NCBI GenBank assembly: GCA_013396525.1 | Contig: VWYX01000832.1 | Coordinates: forward strand, 124,001-188,000 | Source of the DNA: Chaetorhynchus papuensis | Lineage: Eukaryota > Chordata > Aves > Passeriformes > Rhipiduridae | Direction: 5' to 3' | Length of the DNA: 64,000 bases | In this document: in pieces, positions 13,697 through 25,599 of the stretch | Layout: every line of letters begins with the position of its first letter | Numbering within the stretch: position 1 is the stretch's first letter | Notes under the pieces: generated by a model | Databases searched by the model: none | What the model saw: only the letters and a program-made list of their open reading frames with translations | Told to the model about the DNA's origin: nothing | Translations under genes and position numbers: made by a program

Positions 13697-15900
13697 TGAT
13701 TCCTCTGGTACACTCGGTGATTCAGAAGCAATGCCACATGCCTGCCAGTGAAGCTGCATCTCTCCAGTATTCAGAAAAGTGCTCTATGCTTCGTTCATGC
13801 AGATGCTCCATGTGTTAATTAACTGAAATCAGATACTTGTTGCTTTTAGCAGCTTGTATTTGAATAGACACTTGGTGGCACACTTTCTCTGAAGAGTGCT
13901 GTGGGAATACGTAGCTGCTTTGCTAGAGACCGTTTTTGTTATCTTCCCTTGTCCTTGGCATGGTGTGTTTGTACAGGCTGACAGCTTTGTCCTCTGGCTT
14001 TTGCAGCTTACCTGGAGAGGATGAGCAGATGCTTTTACAAAACAAACAAACAAAACACTTCCCCACAGACTCCTTTCCAGTTCCCCAGAAAGAGAAGAAT
14101 ATTGACAGACACAGTTTTCTGCAAGTTTTGATGGCCACCTGTGTGGTTCCAGCTCAGCTGAATTTCACTGAATTCTGTGGGTGGTAGAAACACAGAGTCC
14201 TGCTCTCATGGATTTCCGGGGCATTCCTTTCTTGCATTGCTGCTTTCTAGAGGGTACAATACTATCCAGTATTCCCATATACTCAAGAAAACACCAACAT
14301 CTGCTTTAGCTACCCTTGGTGCTACATATTTCTGTTAACACTCACACATAAGGAAGAATCTCACTGTATTACAAAAGAAAAGGTATTTGTACAAGTAGTA
14401 AGAAGATAAGTGCCTTGTGATCTTTCCTCATAAAAATATTCACGGCTCATCAATAGTATTTACCCTGCTGCACCTGTTATACGAATACTTGCCTAATACT
14501 ATTGCTCAGCCATATAGCTTACTTTTGCTTTCAGCAGAGTGCAGTGGTATGAGCTGGCTAATACGGTATCATCTCTCTGTGAATATGCATTATTGGATCA
14601 TTAAAAGTGGAATTGTGTGTACATTGCCCTGAAATTTTACAATTTTACATGGTGAAAGCACAGGTGCCTTCCTGTGCTTGGTGATATTGGTTGAAATGTG
14701 GAAAAAATATAGGCAGTACCCAACATCTGTTGATCTTACAGCTCTAATCATCTTTCCTTCATGCTGCTTCTAGTAGCTGGTACATCAGCAATGCAATGGA
14801 CTGCACAGCACTGGGCATGGGGGCCACTAACGAACCAGCAGTAAAGAACTTAGTCAAAATCCAATGCCATTAGAGCACAAATGTAGAGAAATGGCCATAT
14901 TGTCAAATGCTTTGTATATTGAGCCATGGACAAGAACTGAGGGGGAGGGGAAAGAGCAGTGGGACACTAGTATGATACACATCAAAGACGTCTGTCTTAT
15001 GATGAACTGGTAACTAGTTCCCTGATGTTTTATCTGCAGTTCCCCCAGCCCTGCAAGTAGTATTTTAATTAACAGGATAGTTGTTCAAAGCAGTTTTTAC
15101 TTATCTGCTCACTCTCCTTACTTAGTGTATTACGACATTTGCTGCCCTGCAAAGCTCTGCAGAGGACTAAGGACTTCTGCGAGGAGGAAAAGAAACAGCA
15201 GATATGGTTCCCAAATGCTCTAAAGCTCCATTTAAAACCAGTGAGTGAGTAAAGGCTTCCCATTGCTCACATGGGAAGGTTTCAGATGATATAATAGTGT
15301 CTTTTTCATCCTTTACAGCTCTGGTTCAGGTCTGTTAGCCATTTCGGCAGTGTCCCTCTGAGGGAACGTTAGCAATTCTGCTGCTGTTGACTCACAAAAG
15401 GCTCCACTTCCTTGACACATCACAGTGACTGCAAAGAAAGCCCTTCTCCATGTGAGCAACGAAGCAGTTCAGCCTGGTTCTTGTTATGTTCCTCTTCATA
15501 CCACTATACTTCTGCAGTACCCACCCAAATGGGGTCACGTCTGCTGCTAACAATCTGCTGACATATTAGATAACTTATATGGATTTCTTCACTGCTGCCA
15601 AGGGCAAAATAATCCCACATATACCGTTTTTTGGTTTGTTTTGTTGTTTGGGGTTTTTTTAACCAGATGCTGGCCAAGCTGCAAAAGCAGGGAAAGTTCC
15701 TGAAGTATTGTGTTAATAAGCTAAACACTGCCTGGTCTGCTCCCCAGAAGCATAGATATGAAACAATGGGGAAATAACAGTCAGAATTTTTCCCCCTGGC
15801 ATGTCTGATGGATCTTTTGCTCCTTTGTTTCTTCCTATACTCACCTGATGTGGATGCTGTGCAATTTACTTTCACTCTCTTTTAATTGAGGGAGGTCCAA

Positions 15901-16008
15901 TCTAATGATTCACCTCCAGGATCTTTGTCTTCAAGACTGAACACATGGGCAGTTTCTAATTATTCACCTCCAGGATCTTTGTCTTCAAGACTGAACACAT
16001 GGGCAGTT
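15901..16008. repeat. 54-bp tandem duplication, two copies
   Basis: Positions 15901-15954 and 15955-16008 are identical except one base (g at 15907 against t at 15961). The match stops at both ends of the pair, so this is a single head-to-tail duplication. The near-identity in neutral-looking DNA points to a recent event. It is not part of any gene I recognise. Confidence 0.95.
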
Positions 16009-19000
16009 TGCAAAATGTCTGAATGTCTCTCACAGAGTTTTTTACCCAAAGCACTGTATTTGTTTATGTAACACAAAACAGATATGCTTCATTGTTGTGA
16101 TATTACCATGAGGGAGCTATGTTTCTTGACCGTTTCTCAAAACTGGTCTCCTTAAGAAAAAGAGGTTGAAACAATCCTGTCTATCTCACCTCTTCTCCAA
16201 CAGAACTTCTGAACTACTTGGGTAATTTCAGTTTAATTTGGAAACAAGGACAGGATGTCAATGATATTCAATGTCTACTTGTTCTGTGACTATAGACAGA
16301 CTAATATAGGAGGCAGGAATTCTCTTTATACTTCCATTCATGGAAAAATTACAGCATGGCTTGATTTTCTTATTAGAAAATTATTGACATAGCAAACTTT
16401 ATCACAAGACATAAATTCATGGGTGACCAGCCTTCATAGGTTCTACTACTTTCTACTACTAATCAAAATATTTCTTTATGTCCCCTTGAATTCATGCAAC
16501 AGGGAAACTGTACATAAATTTGCACATACTGCTGCTCCACTGAATCATAGAGGAATAGCCTGGTCCCCAGAAAACTGAGCATTACCAGTACCAGCAATTT
16601 TGAGCAATAGATGTACCAGCAATTTTGCTCCTTGAGCCTTGGCAACTGGTCTGGTTTCCCAATCCATGGAGTTTTGTGAGCTCTGAGATGTTCTTCTTTG
16701 CTTTTATTACATAGGTTTCATTTATTATAAGATTCTGTTAAAATAAAGCGACCAACAAAAATCCAAACCAAGCAAACAAAAAAAAAATTGGTAAATTCAA
16801 ATGATAGCAGAGGAGACAAAATTAACTTTAGTTGTTTTGCATGTGCTACTATCTCATACATAATAGTTTACACCTCTTCCAGTCTCTGGCATGAGGATGG
16901 CTAAACAAGCTTGTTCGGAGCTTCACTGTAAGCCTTCAGAAGAACCTCACCTAGACATGTCTTAAGCTATTTGGTATCAGTGGGGCACATTAATATCAAA
17001 TCTGCTGAACAGATAGTAAATCTGGTTTTTGTCTTTCTTCTTAAGAAGGGAACCCAGCTTTTGTAAAATCTGGGTTCCATATGCAGAGCCAGCTATGAAG
17101 TCTTTCCTTTCACAGGAAAAGCCTGCACCAGTGTCCTCAAAGTTTCATCAGCTCTGTTATGTCTCTCATGTCCCTTCCTTCCCCCCCAGGACATTCAAAG
17201 TACCTTTTGTCAGGCCTGCCTCTTCTTTACTGGAGACAGATGGTGATAAGTAGGTTTCATGTCCCCACTACCTGTTAATAAACAGAGGATAAAAGCAATG
17301 AGCATGTTGAAGGACCAAGGTAAAGAGCCTAGCAAGGAACTTCCGCTTCTGATGTCAGTTGTATGAGTCAACAAAGATGATGTGACCAGGTTATGAACAG
17401 CCTATTAGTAAAATTTACTCTGAGCTGGGCTGCAAAACAGTTTGTCACAATCCTTCCCCCCTGGTTTATGGTTTTGAAGGGAGGTTATTTTAAGATATCA
17501 AGAACTAAGTTCAGGAATATGGTTAACTGATGAAATGACCCCATCTTTGCTAGATGGTGCATGGCATGTTTCCTCTGGGCTAAGTTCACCAGAAACTCTG
17601 TTAGCAAAGATCCATCTAAACAGTGGCTTAAGAATATATAACAGTGACACACCACAGGAAGAACACTGTAGAATGATCACTGTTTATTATCTCGTCTGAG
17701 GCTGAACCTGACAATGTTTCAGCTTTACATCAACATTTATGTGCTCAGAAAAAGAGCTGCCATTTCACAGCAGACACTGCTTTTCTTTAAAATAACAAAA
17801 AAATCTAAAAGGAAAATGAGAACCAAAGTGAGTTACAGATGTCAAGGACTGTAAGCTGCCAGTGATGACATGAGATAGCATTCAGATGATTTAGGCAATG
17901 TGTGAATAAACTGAAAATTCTTTTGTTGAAAAAAGACAGGAAAAAGAAAAGATGGTTTTCACTTCCTCTCTTTCTCTAATGCACAACCACCCTTCTCTAC
18001 CTCTGTAGCCCATGCATCTCTCCCTTACGTGTTTCAGATGCACTCAAAAGTTGGTTGTTTTTGGTTCTCGCTTTTCCGTGAAAGCCCTCTCATTTCCATG
18101 ACAGTTGGTTCTCTGGATTTCAACATGGTTCATCTTTAAGAATGCACATTTGTGTTAATAGAACAAAAACAGGGTAAGTGACATGGATACATTTGAAATC
18201 CCACTCTCTGCTAAGTGGCTGCTTCTCCAGCCCCACATCGCTACCATCTACACCACTGTTGGCGGGACAAGCGCATGCTCTTCCTGTAATTCCACTATTG
18301 CCACCATGGAAAGCACAACCGACACATATTTTAAGGCAAAAGAGCAAGGTCCAGAAATAGACAAGAAATAACAAGGTTAAAATGTTATTCAAAACTGTAT
18401 ATACTCAGTTTTCAGTGGAGAAGACCAGCAAAGTGATGGTGACCATTGTGTTGTGCTTGTGACTGATCCACACCCATTCAGTTCTCCAGTGCTCAGGTCA
18501 CACATTAAAGGAGAATCAGTCACTGTAGATTAGCAGATGTCATCCATTTTAGTGACAGCAGAACTAAGTAATACTCCTTTTCCTGCAGCAGTCGGTAGTT
18601 TCTCTAAAGACATTTCCAAATTCAATTGCTGTTGGGTTAATTCCTCTTCTCTTATATCATACTGCAGACTGGACAGCTGCCTCAGCTGGTGTCTGAATCT
18701 TCAACAAAGAAGAGGTCAGCAAAACTATTTTTCAACATTTAGCAGAAATATACTGAAACTGTCAATTTTAGAAAGCTGATGGCAAGTTGTTTGACAGATG
18801 CCAAGTGGTAAGAGCCCAAATATACTATTGGGAATGTTTATTTGTGGGCATAATCTCCCCTGTCAAACTGAAGAAAAGGAAACCGTGCAGGTTTCAGATA
18901 TTAAGTGACAGATTTCATGCAGTCTTTCTTTCACTGGAAACGTGAGTGCATGTTAAACATAGAAGTGCTCTTCCCAGTCCCTAGGAACACTTCAGTGCAA

Positions 19001-20709
19001 AAGGCATGCAATCCTTTGAAACTGAACCAAGAAAATAAAGTGTTGGAGTATTGGTTGCTTTGCTAACAAAAATATTTTTTAAACTCTCTGAAATCTGACC
19101 TAATTGAATATGATTGTGTCATTAGCTGTTGGTGGGTAGAAAAGTCAGGTTTAAAAATAGACTCTATTTTCTTTCTGAAAGCTCAGAGAGAGTCTACAAA
19201 TCAAGGTGCCTTCCCAAGTGCCTTGTTTCATAGGCAATACTGACACCATGTTTCCATGTGGTGCTTTTAGTCTGAACCTTTCCTGCAGCCTCTTGGTATC
19301 ACTGCGATTGGGTTTGGGCAAAGCAAAACAGGAATGCAGAGCAGTTGCAGTTCTGGGCTAGAGCCTAAGACCAGTTAACTCTGGCCTTGTGTTCTAGTTA
19401 TCACATTGAACTGATCAAGATTAATTGTGGCATTGCCAAGGAAGGGTGGAGGCATTACCTGAGGTGCAAAGCTGTCACTACGGCTGTAAAAGTTTAGCTG
19501 TGCTTAAGCCACTATTTCTTCCCAGTGTTTCCATCCCTGAGATTTAGCACTAAATTTTTTTCTCTCTCTCAAACGTTTAGTTTTAGGTTTCTTTCCAATA
19601 CCAAATATCCAGTAGGTCTATATGTCTGTTTATTTTGCCAGAATTAACCTTGGCTTTCCCTTTTTGACATAAAACACCTGTTTTAAAATACTCACTAAAC
19701 TATGTCCCAACTTTCCCCCTCTTCTCTCTCCTACAGCCTTACTGTATACCATTATCTTTCTTTTATGGTGCCAACTTGGGTTTTACTGTCTGCTTTGTAG
19801 ATCCATATAACTTATTCTAGTGGGCTAAAGGGAATTTTCTTTTCAGTTCTCATTTATTCTAGGCCTTTTCAGGGGATCCATGCTAATCGCAGTTAATAGT
19901 TTTACTATTTTGTACACTATATAAAGGTGAATATCACTTTCCACATGATCACTTACATCCAAGTGTCTCAAACCTGAGGGGCAAGGTTTGTCTTGGCACT
20001 GGCACCCAAAGCATTCCTGGTGTTAGAAAGAAAAAAATATCAGAACATTAATTCTTGTACTGTACTTTGGCAGCTGTCTTTGAAGTTGAAAGGTGCATGA
20101 CAGGTTTCTGTGCCCCACACTTGCTCAAGAGTTTCTGTAACAGAAAGAGGAATGTGAACTCAGGTATATGAAAAGGGGTGACGCCATGGACTTTTAAAGA
20201 GAACCCACTCCTTTCAACTTGTGTGAGACCTAAGCTCTTGATCAAATCCTTAATTTGCCAAAAAGTGACAGTGTAAAATAGAGTTTTTAACTTGAAAGAT
20301 ACTACTTTAACTTGTTTTAAATAATAATTTCCATTTTTGGAAAAATGTTTCAGTTAATGAAAGGTAATTTTTTATTTGACAAATATCTTTTTTTTAACTT
20401 TGAAATCCATGTACAGATGGAATTAAAGCCTATGACTTCAGGCTGATTTTAATCAAAAAAAGATCTCTCACGGAGAAAAAGACAAAATGTTTAACCCTAA
20501 ATTTGAGAGACTGCCATGGAGGAAAAGTTGCTCCCAGACCTCAGCAGTTGTTAGGGGTGAAGACAAGGAAGCTAATCAACCACTAGTGTAACACAGGGCT
20601 GCCTTGGCTACTAATCAGCTATGTTGTGGCAGGATTGGGCTATACTGGGTAGAGAGAAAGGCCAAATCCTGCTCCCAAGTCCTTGCAGTATCCTAGCAGG
20701 CAGACTGTG

Positions 20710-21720
20710 GGCAGTGGTGAATGGAGGAGGAGTGAGCTGTCTTTTTCCACTTATGGTTGCCTTGCACAAGAGGAGTCTCTTTTGCCCAGCAGTCATTAGT
20801 GGGGTTCCCTGAGTCTCAGTATTGGGGCCAGTTCCGTTTAATACCTCTATTGATGATCTGGACAGGGGGATTGAGAGCACCCTCACTGAGTTTGCAGATG
20901 ACGTTCAGTTGGGCAGGAGCGTTGATCTGCTGGAGGGCAGGAAGGTTCTGCAGAGGGATCTAAACTGACTGGATCAATGGGCTGAGGCCATTGGTGTGAG
21001 GCTCAATAATGCGAAGTGCTGGATCCTACACTTGGTTCACAACAAAAACCCATTGTAGCACTACAAACCCGGGGAGGAGTGCCTGGGAAGCTGCCCAGCA
21101 GAAAAGGAGCTGGGGGTGCTGGTCAACAGCCAGCTGAACATGAGCCAGCAGAGTGCCCAGTTATCCTGGCTTGTATAAAAAATAGTATGACCATCAGGAC
21201 CAGAGAAGTGGTTTTCCCTCTGTACTCACCACTGGTGAGGACACACCTTGAGTTCTGCGTCCAATTCTGGGCCCCTCACTACGAGAAAAACATTGAGGTT
21301 CTGGAGCATGTCCAGAGAAGGGCAACAAAGCTGGTGCAGAGTCTACAGAGAGTAAATTGTACAAGGCAAGTGGAGGCTCAGGGGTGACTTTATCACTCTC
21401 TACAACTGCCTGACAGGAGGTTGTAGCAAAGTGGGGGTCAGTCTCTTCCTCCAGGCAGCCAGTGAGAGGACAAGAGGACACAGCCTCAAGCTGCACCAGA
21501 AGAGGTTCAGTTTGGGCATTGGGAGGAATTTTTGAAGGGGTTGTCAAGCTGTGGAATGGACTGCCAGTGAGGTAATGGAGTCACCATCCCCAAAAGTGTT
21601 TAAGAAATGACTGGAAATGGGACATAGTTCTATGGTTTAGTTGATAAGGTGGTGGTCAGTCAAACGTTGGACTCGATGATTTTGGATGCTTTTTCTAACC
21701 TAAATGAATCTATATTTTTT
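20710..21720 (+). mobile_element. CR1 LINE, 3' part with broken ORF2
   Basis: This is the 3' kilobase of an avian CR1 retrotransposon. From about 20815 conceptual translation gives reverse-transcriptase-like blocks such as 'FNTSIDDLDRGIESTLSEFA', and further on 'REVVFPLYSPLVRTHLEFCV' and 'VLEHVQRRATKLV', both typical of the CR1 ORF2 C-terminal region. The 3' end carries 'gttggactcgatgatttt' and 'tttttctaacctaaatgaat'. An in-frame stop after 'LQRDLN', small deletions near 21160 and 21345-21370 and frame changes show it is dead. It is 5'-truncated, so neither ORF1 nor the endonuclease region is present. The start is approximate. Confidence 0.92.
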
Positions 21721-24700
21721 AAAAGATCTCACCCATTTACATCCCTGATGCTGGGCCAAAAGAGCACACTGGAATGCAAATGTAGTTCAGTCCTTGTATA
21801 ACCAAAGATCATCTAAATAAAAGCCCAGAAAAGCCGAATTTTCTGCTATGGAAAAAAATAAGATGCGTGATAGATAGTAAGTGTTGTCTCTTTTTTGTTG
21901 GAAAGGAGTTGTTCTCCCACCTTTTTACTTCCCCTTGTTTCTATCCCTGAGATATCCATTGTACATGACTTATACCCATTTATAAACTATATCTATGATC
22001 GTATTTCTTGGTTATTTCTTCAGCACAAACAGCAAGCTATTATCCTGTTAGCTGAGTTTAATTTGTGTTTTATAGTAACAGCAGTAACGATTCTGTCAAA
22101 TTTTGTTAACCTTTCCTGTATCTAGAAAAACCCAGCCTGGCTTTGCATCCTGCAAGAACACTTGAGGTTAACACATGACTTACTCTTGTCCAGCTATATT
22201 TTAAACTGCCAAATTTGAGCACTACAACACCATAAATGTTTTTCATTAGCAAAAACTACACACTCATATTAAACTGCTATAATCTCATGTCTGTCACAGA
22301 GCAATGCTGGCTTCTATGTCACCCAGAAGCCTAATTGATTTGTATTTTCATTACTGCACTCATTATTGGTGAAGGTTTTAAGATCAACTATGAATACTGT
22401 ACTAAAGTCAACAATAAGTTAAGCTCTAAAACTAGCCCAAAATTCCTGGTAAAGTTGAACTGAAATATTAGTTCAAGCTCTTCTCTGATCCATGCTAAAT
22501 GAACTGCTAACTTTAAAGGGGCCATAATTTCACCTCTGATCACCTGAAAGTTGATGGCAACCTAATTAGCTTGTAGCCACTTTTTATGGTGCAAATTCCA
22601 GGTTGATTGGTTTCCTCACTTTGATATGACTAATGGAAGCAAGCTGGCTTCTCCTGCAAACCCGTGCAGGCAGGGCAGGAAGTGCTTACCTTGTAGGGTT
22701 GTCTCCATGCTGCTGAAATGAAAACCCTTTCAGTGTCAGCCTTCCAGCAGAGAGTATGCTGGGAGTTACACAAACTTGTGAACTGTTTTCCCCCAGTGTT
22801 ATTTATGACCACATTATTTCAAATAAGCTTAGTTTCCCTCTGCAAGCTTAGCTGTTGCCAGATAAATCAGTGGTGTGTTATGGGTACTGAAATATGTTTT
22901 TCAAGCCCTAATCCCGAATGTTTTCGGAATTGCTGGCTTAAAAAAAAAAAAAGTCCTTTTTATGCCAGAACACCCCCAGTTTAGTTCCCCATACTGTTAA
23001 AATAAGCAAAAACAATCTTTCACCATGCCACGGTGTGGGAATGCTTCTCCCTCCCTCCTTACAGTGTGGAAATAAGCCAGAAATATCTGGCAGGCCCCGT
23101 CCGTGGTGCCTGATTGGTCCGGCAGCAGGACCCTCTCTGCACCCGCTGGGTTTCTGTGATTGTGGCTGTGAGGCTTCAGGCAGCAGAAAGCTGCTGCAGC
23201 AGCTCTTCAGTGACAGCAGTGCTGCTCCCAGACTGAATCACATGCTCTGTTACAAGCTGCTCTGCAGGAGCTACCAGAGTTTTGAACCACAGCGCTTCTT
23301 CTCTCTTTCCTAGCCCACTAGGCCAGAAATGAAACCTTCTTTGTTCTGTGTTCACCTTACTCCTCCTTGTTTTCTATGGTGTTAATTTCTTTTTTTTTTC
23401 CTTTTTTTTTTTTAACTACCATTTTTCTTTACACCTACCAGGAGAGGTGGACACAAATTACAGATACATCACTGAGCAAAAATGGAAAAGCAATGCTCCT
23501 GAAGTTTTTGGGAAATGGCTGATAGCCTTCTTTTAAGGCTTTCTACTGCTGGCCCTCAAAGCAAAACTCATTCTCTTTACTCGTTGTCTTTGGGCGTGTT
23601 CTACTGCTGTATGTTCACAGAGGGAAAATATGCAGAGATCAGCAGTTTCAAAGGCAGTCTCTAATTTTAGGTTCTTAGCTTTGGATATTTTGGGACAGAA
23701 CTTTGGACACAACAAAAAAATTGCAAAGAACTATAAATCTAGATGAAGTAAGTAACACCCAAGACATCTCAAACCGGAGACCCAAAACCAGACTCTTCTA
23801 TTTAAAAAAAAAAAAAGTTTTAACATTTGCCAAAAACTTTTTTCTTAGTTGTTGAGGTTTCTATTCTTCCCAGCACTTCCCACTATTCCTATTTTCATAT
23901 CACCATTACAGGCAACTCTGAAACTCTCCTACTGATCCAAGGGCTACAAAAGTTGAGGGAAAAATTTGCCCTTTCTCATAAATGTGCACGTGATCATCTT
24001 TAGTGCTGTGTAAAGTCTGATGACTTTTTTAACCAAAGAATGCTCCTTGAGACTTTTTATTTAGCTGAAATTGTTCTAAATACTTCTACATTGCCAATTT
24101 ATTGTTTATTAATATTTCTTAAACAGGCAATTTCCAACAAAAAGCAAATAAATTAGCTATTTAAATCTCACTTGCTTAATAAAGCTCAAAAGTTCTGATT
24201 TATTATTTTTTAATGAAAATTAAATATGAAATGAGGAAAGAGACAAAGAGGCCTGAAAGAAAATGAAAATAAAAGAGGCTCACTTAAACTATATGTCACA
24301 GGTACAAGAAAAAAAGAAATTTTATTGTTTCAGGAGTTTGAACAATGAGTACATTTTCCAAGCAGTCCGACTGCACAATCAAGTCACACAATAGCCAGAG
24401 ATTTACTTTAACTTATAAACAATGTGAGTGACAGCTTTCCTGAAAACTGCAAGCCCAAAATTTCAGGTGGACCACTGTACCCAGAGGGGAGGGAGCCATC
24501 ACTTTCTTGCAGTCTGCCAGGAAATGTATCTTGACTTCCATCATCAAGGTGAAAGTCAAGAAGCAGCTCCATCCTGGCTCTAGGACAGACAAACAGACAG
24601 ACATAAATGCGCTTGTCAGGATATCCTAACTACAGTGAGACTTCAAAAAACAGGAACTAGAACAGATTTTTCAGATGCTCCAGCAAACTGCTTCCGTATC

Positions 24701-25590
24701 ACTGGTATAAATTTTTACGTCTTTAAAATGAGCACTGAAATAAAGAAGTCTTGTTTTCCACTAAAATTTTGGTCCAAAGCAGTGGTTTCAGCTTACAGTA
24801 AATCGTGTGCTGTGGCAGACCGTGGGTTGCTTGTATTGTTTCATGGAAGGCAACTAAGAAAAGCACCACTGGGCAAGTTTAAGTGCATGGTACTGCAGAT
24901 GTATGTATGTGTATAGAGAAGTGTACACACAAGAACATTTTGTTCATCTTGAATAATATTCCCATCTGTCACATTTTATGATTTATAAAATTTTGAATTG
25001 TTCTGAAATGCTTTGTGAGCAAAGAAATTAAAAATGCTTTTTGTGTAAGGAAACTAGACAAACAGATTCTTTTGCAAGCCACTGAAATGTTCTCTCCAAT
25101 GAAGAAGTTGGACAGACAATTTTGTGTTCTCTGTTGTCTTTTTCAAGACCTGTGAAGGAGCTTTTCTGAACTTATCTTTCTCTCTAACATGCCAGCCTTT
25201 CTGCTTAATTCTGCCAGTTAATACATATTTCCTCTAACTCTGCAAAACAGGTGGAAGGGCTCCTAAGGACTTTGGTTTGAAATTGAGCATAAAATGGTTG
25301 TATAAAAATAGAGCATTAAAGATGTGGCTTTTCATAACACTTCTGACTATTGATTTAAACCCCAAAATATGAAGCTGGTGCTTGGTCACTTCAAGCCTGG
25401 TGCGCATTGCATAGGTCCTGGCAGTTCTGGGTGTTTGGGGGGATGACTCGTTTTGCGGTAGTTTTCAATTAGGTGTCGTTGGGAAAGGTGAGCAAGACAA
25501 ACTTGTGTGTTAATTATTTATATGTATATACCTTTAAAAATCCAGAAAGGCTCATGATTTTTGGTACGTGTGACATGACAGGGGGCAGAG
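21721..25590. other. Intergenic DNA, no gene recognised
   Basis: AT-rich sequence with no recognisable gene. A locally GC-richer patch at 23030-23330 contains an inverted CCAAT box (TGATTGG at 23111-23117) and could be a minor regulatory site. No splice-linked open frames or transposon families were recognised. Confidence 0.5.
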
Positions 25591-25599
25591 ATTCCCTCA

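Larger units (their letters stand above)
13083..20709. other. Intergenic DNA, no gene recognised
   Basis: About 7.6 kb with no supportable coding sequence. It contains a (GT)10 microsatellite and a 54-bp tandem duplication, both listed separately. The 123-codon minus-strand frame at 15504-15875 and the 90-codon frame at 18120-18392 show no domain I recognise. Confidence 0.55.

Noticed and set aside
21016..21387. 123-codon plus-strand frame that looks protein-like
   Set aside because: It is real homology, but to the C-terminal part of CR1 ORF2; it belongs to a dead, truncated retrotransposon and not to a host gene.
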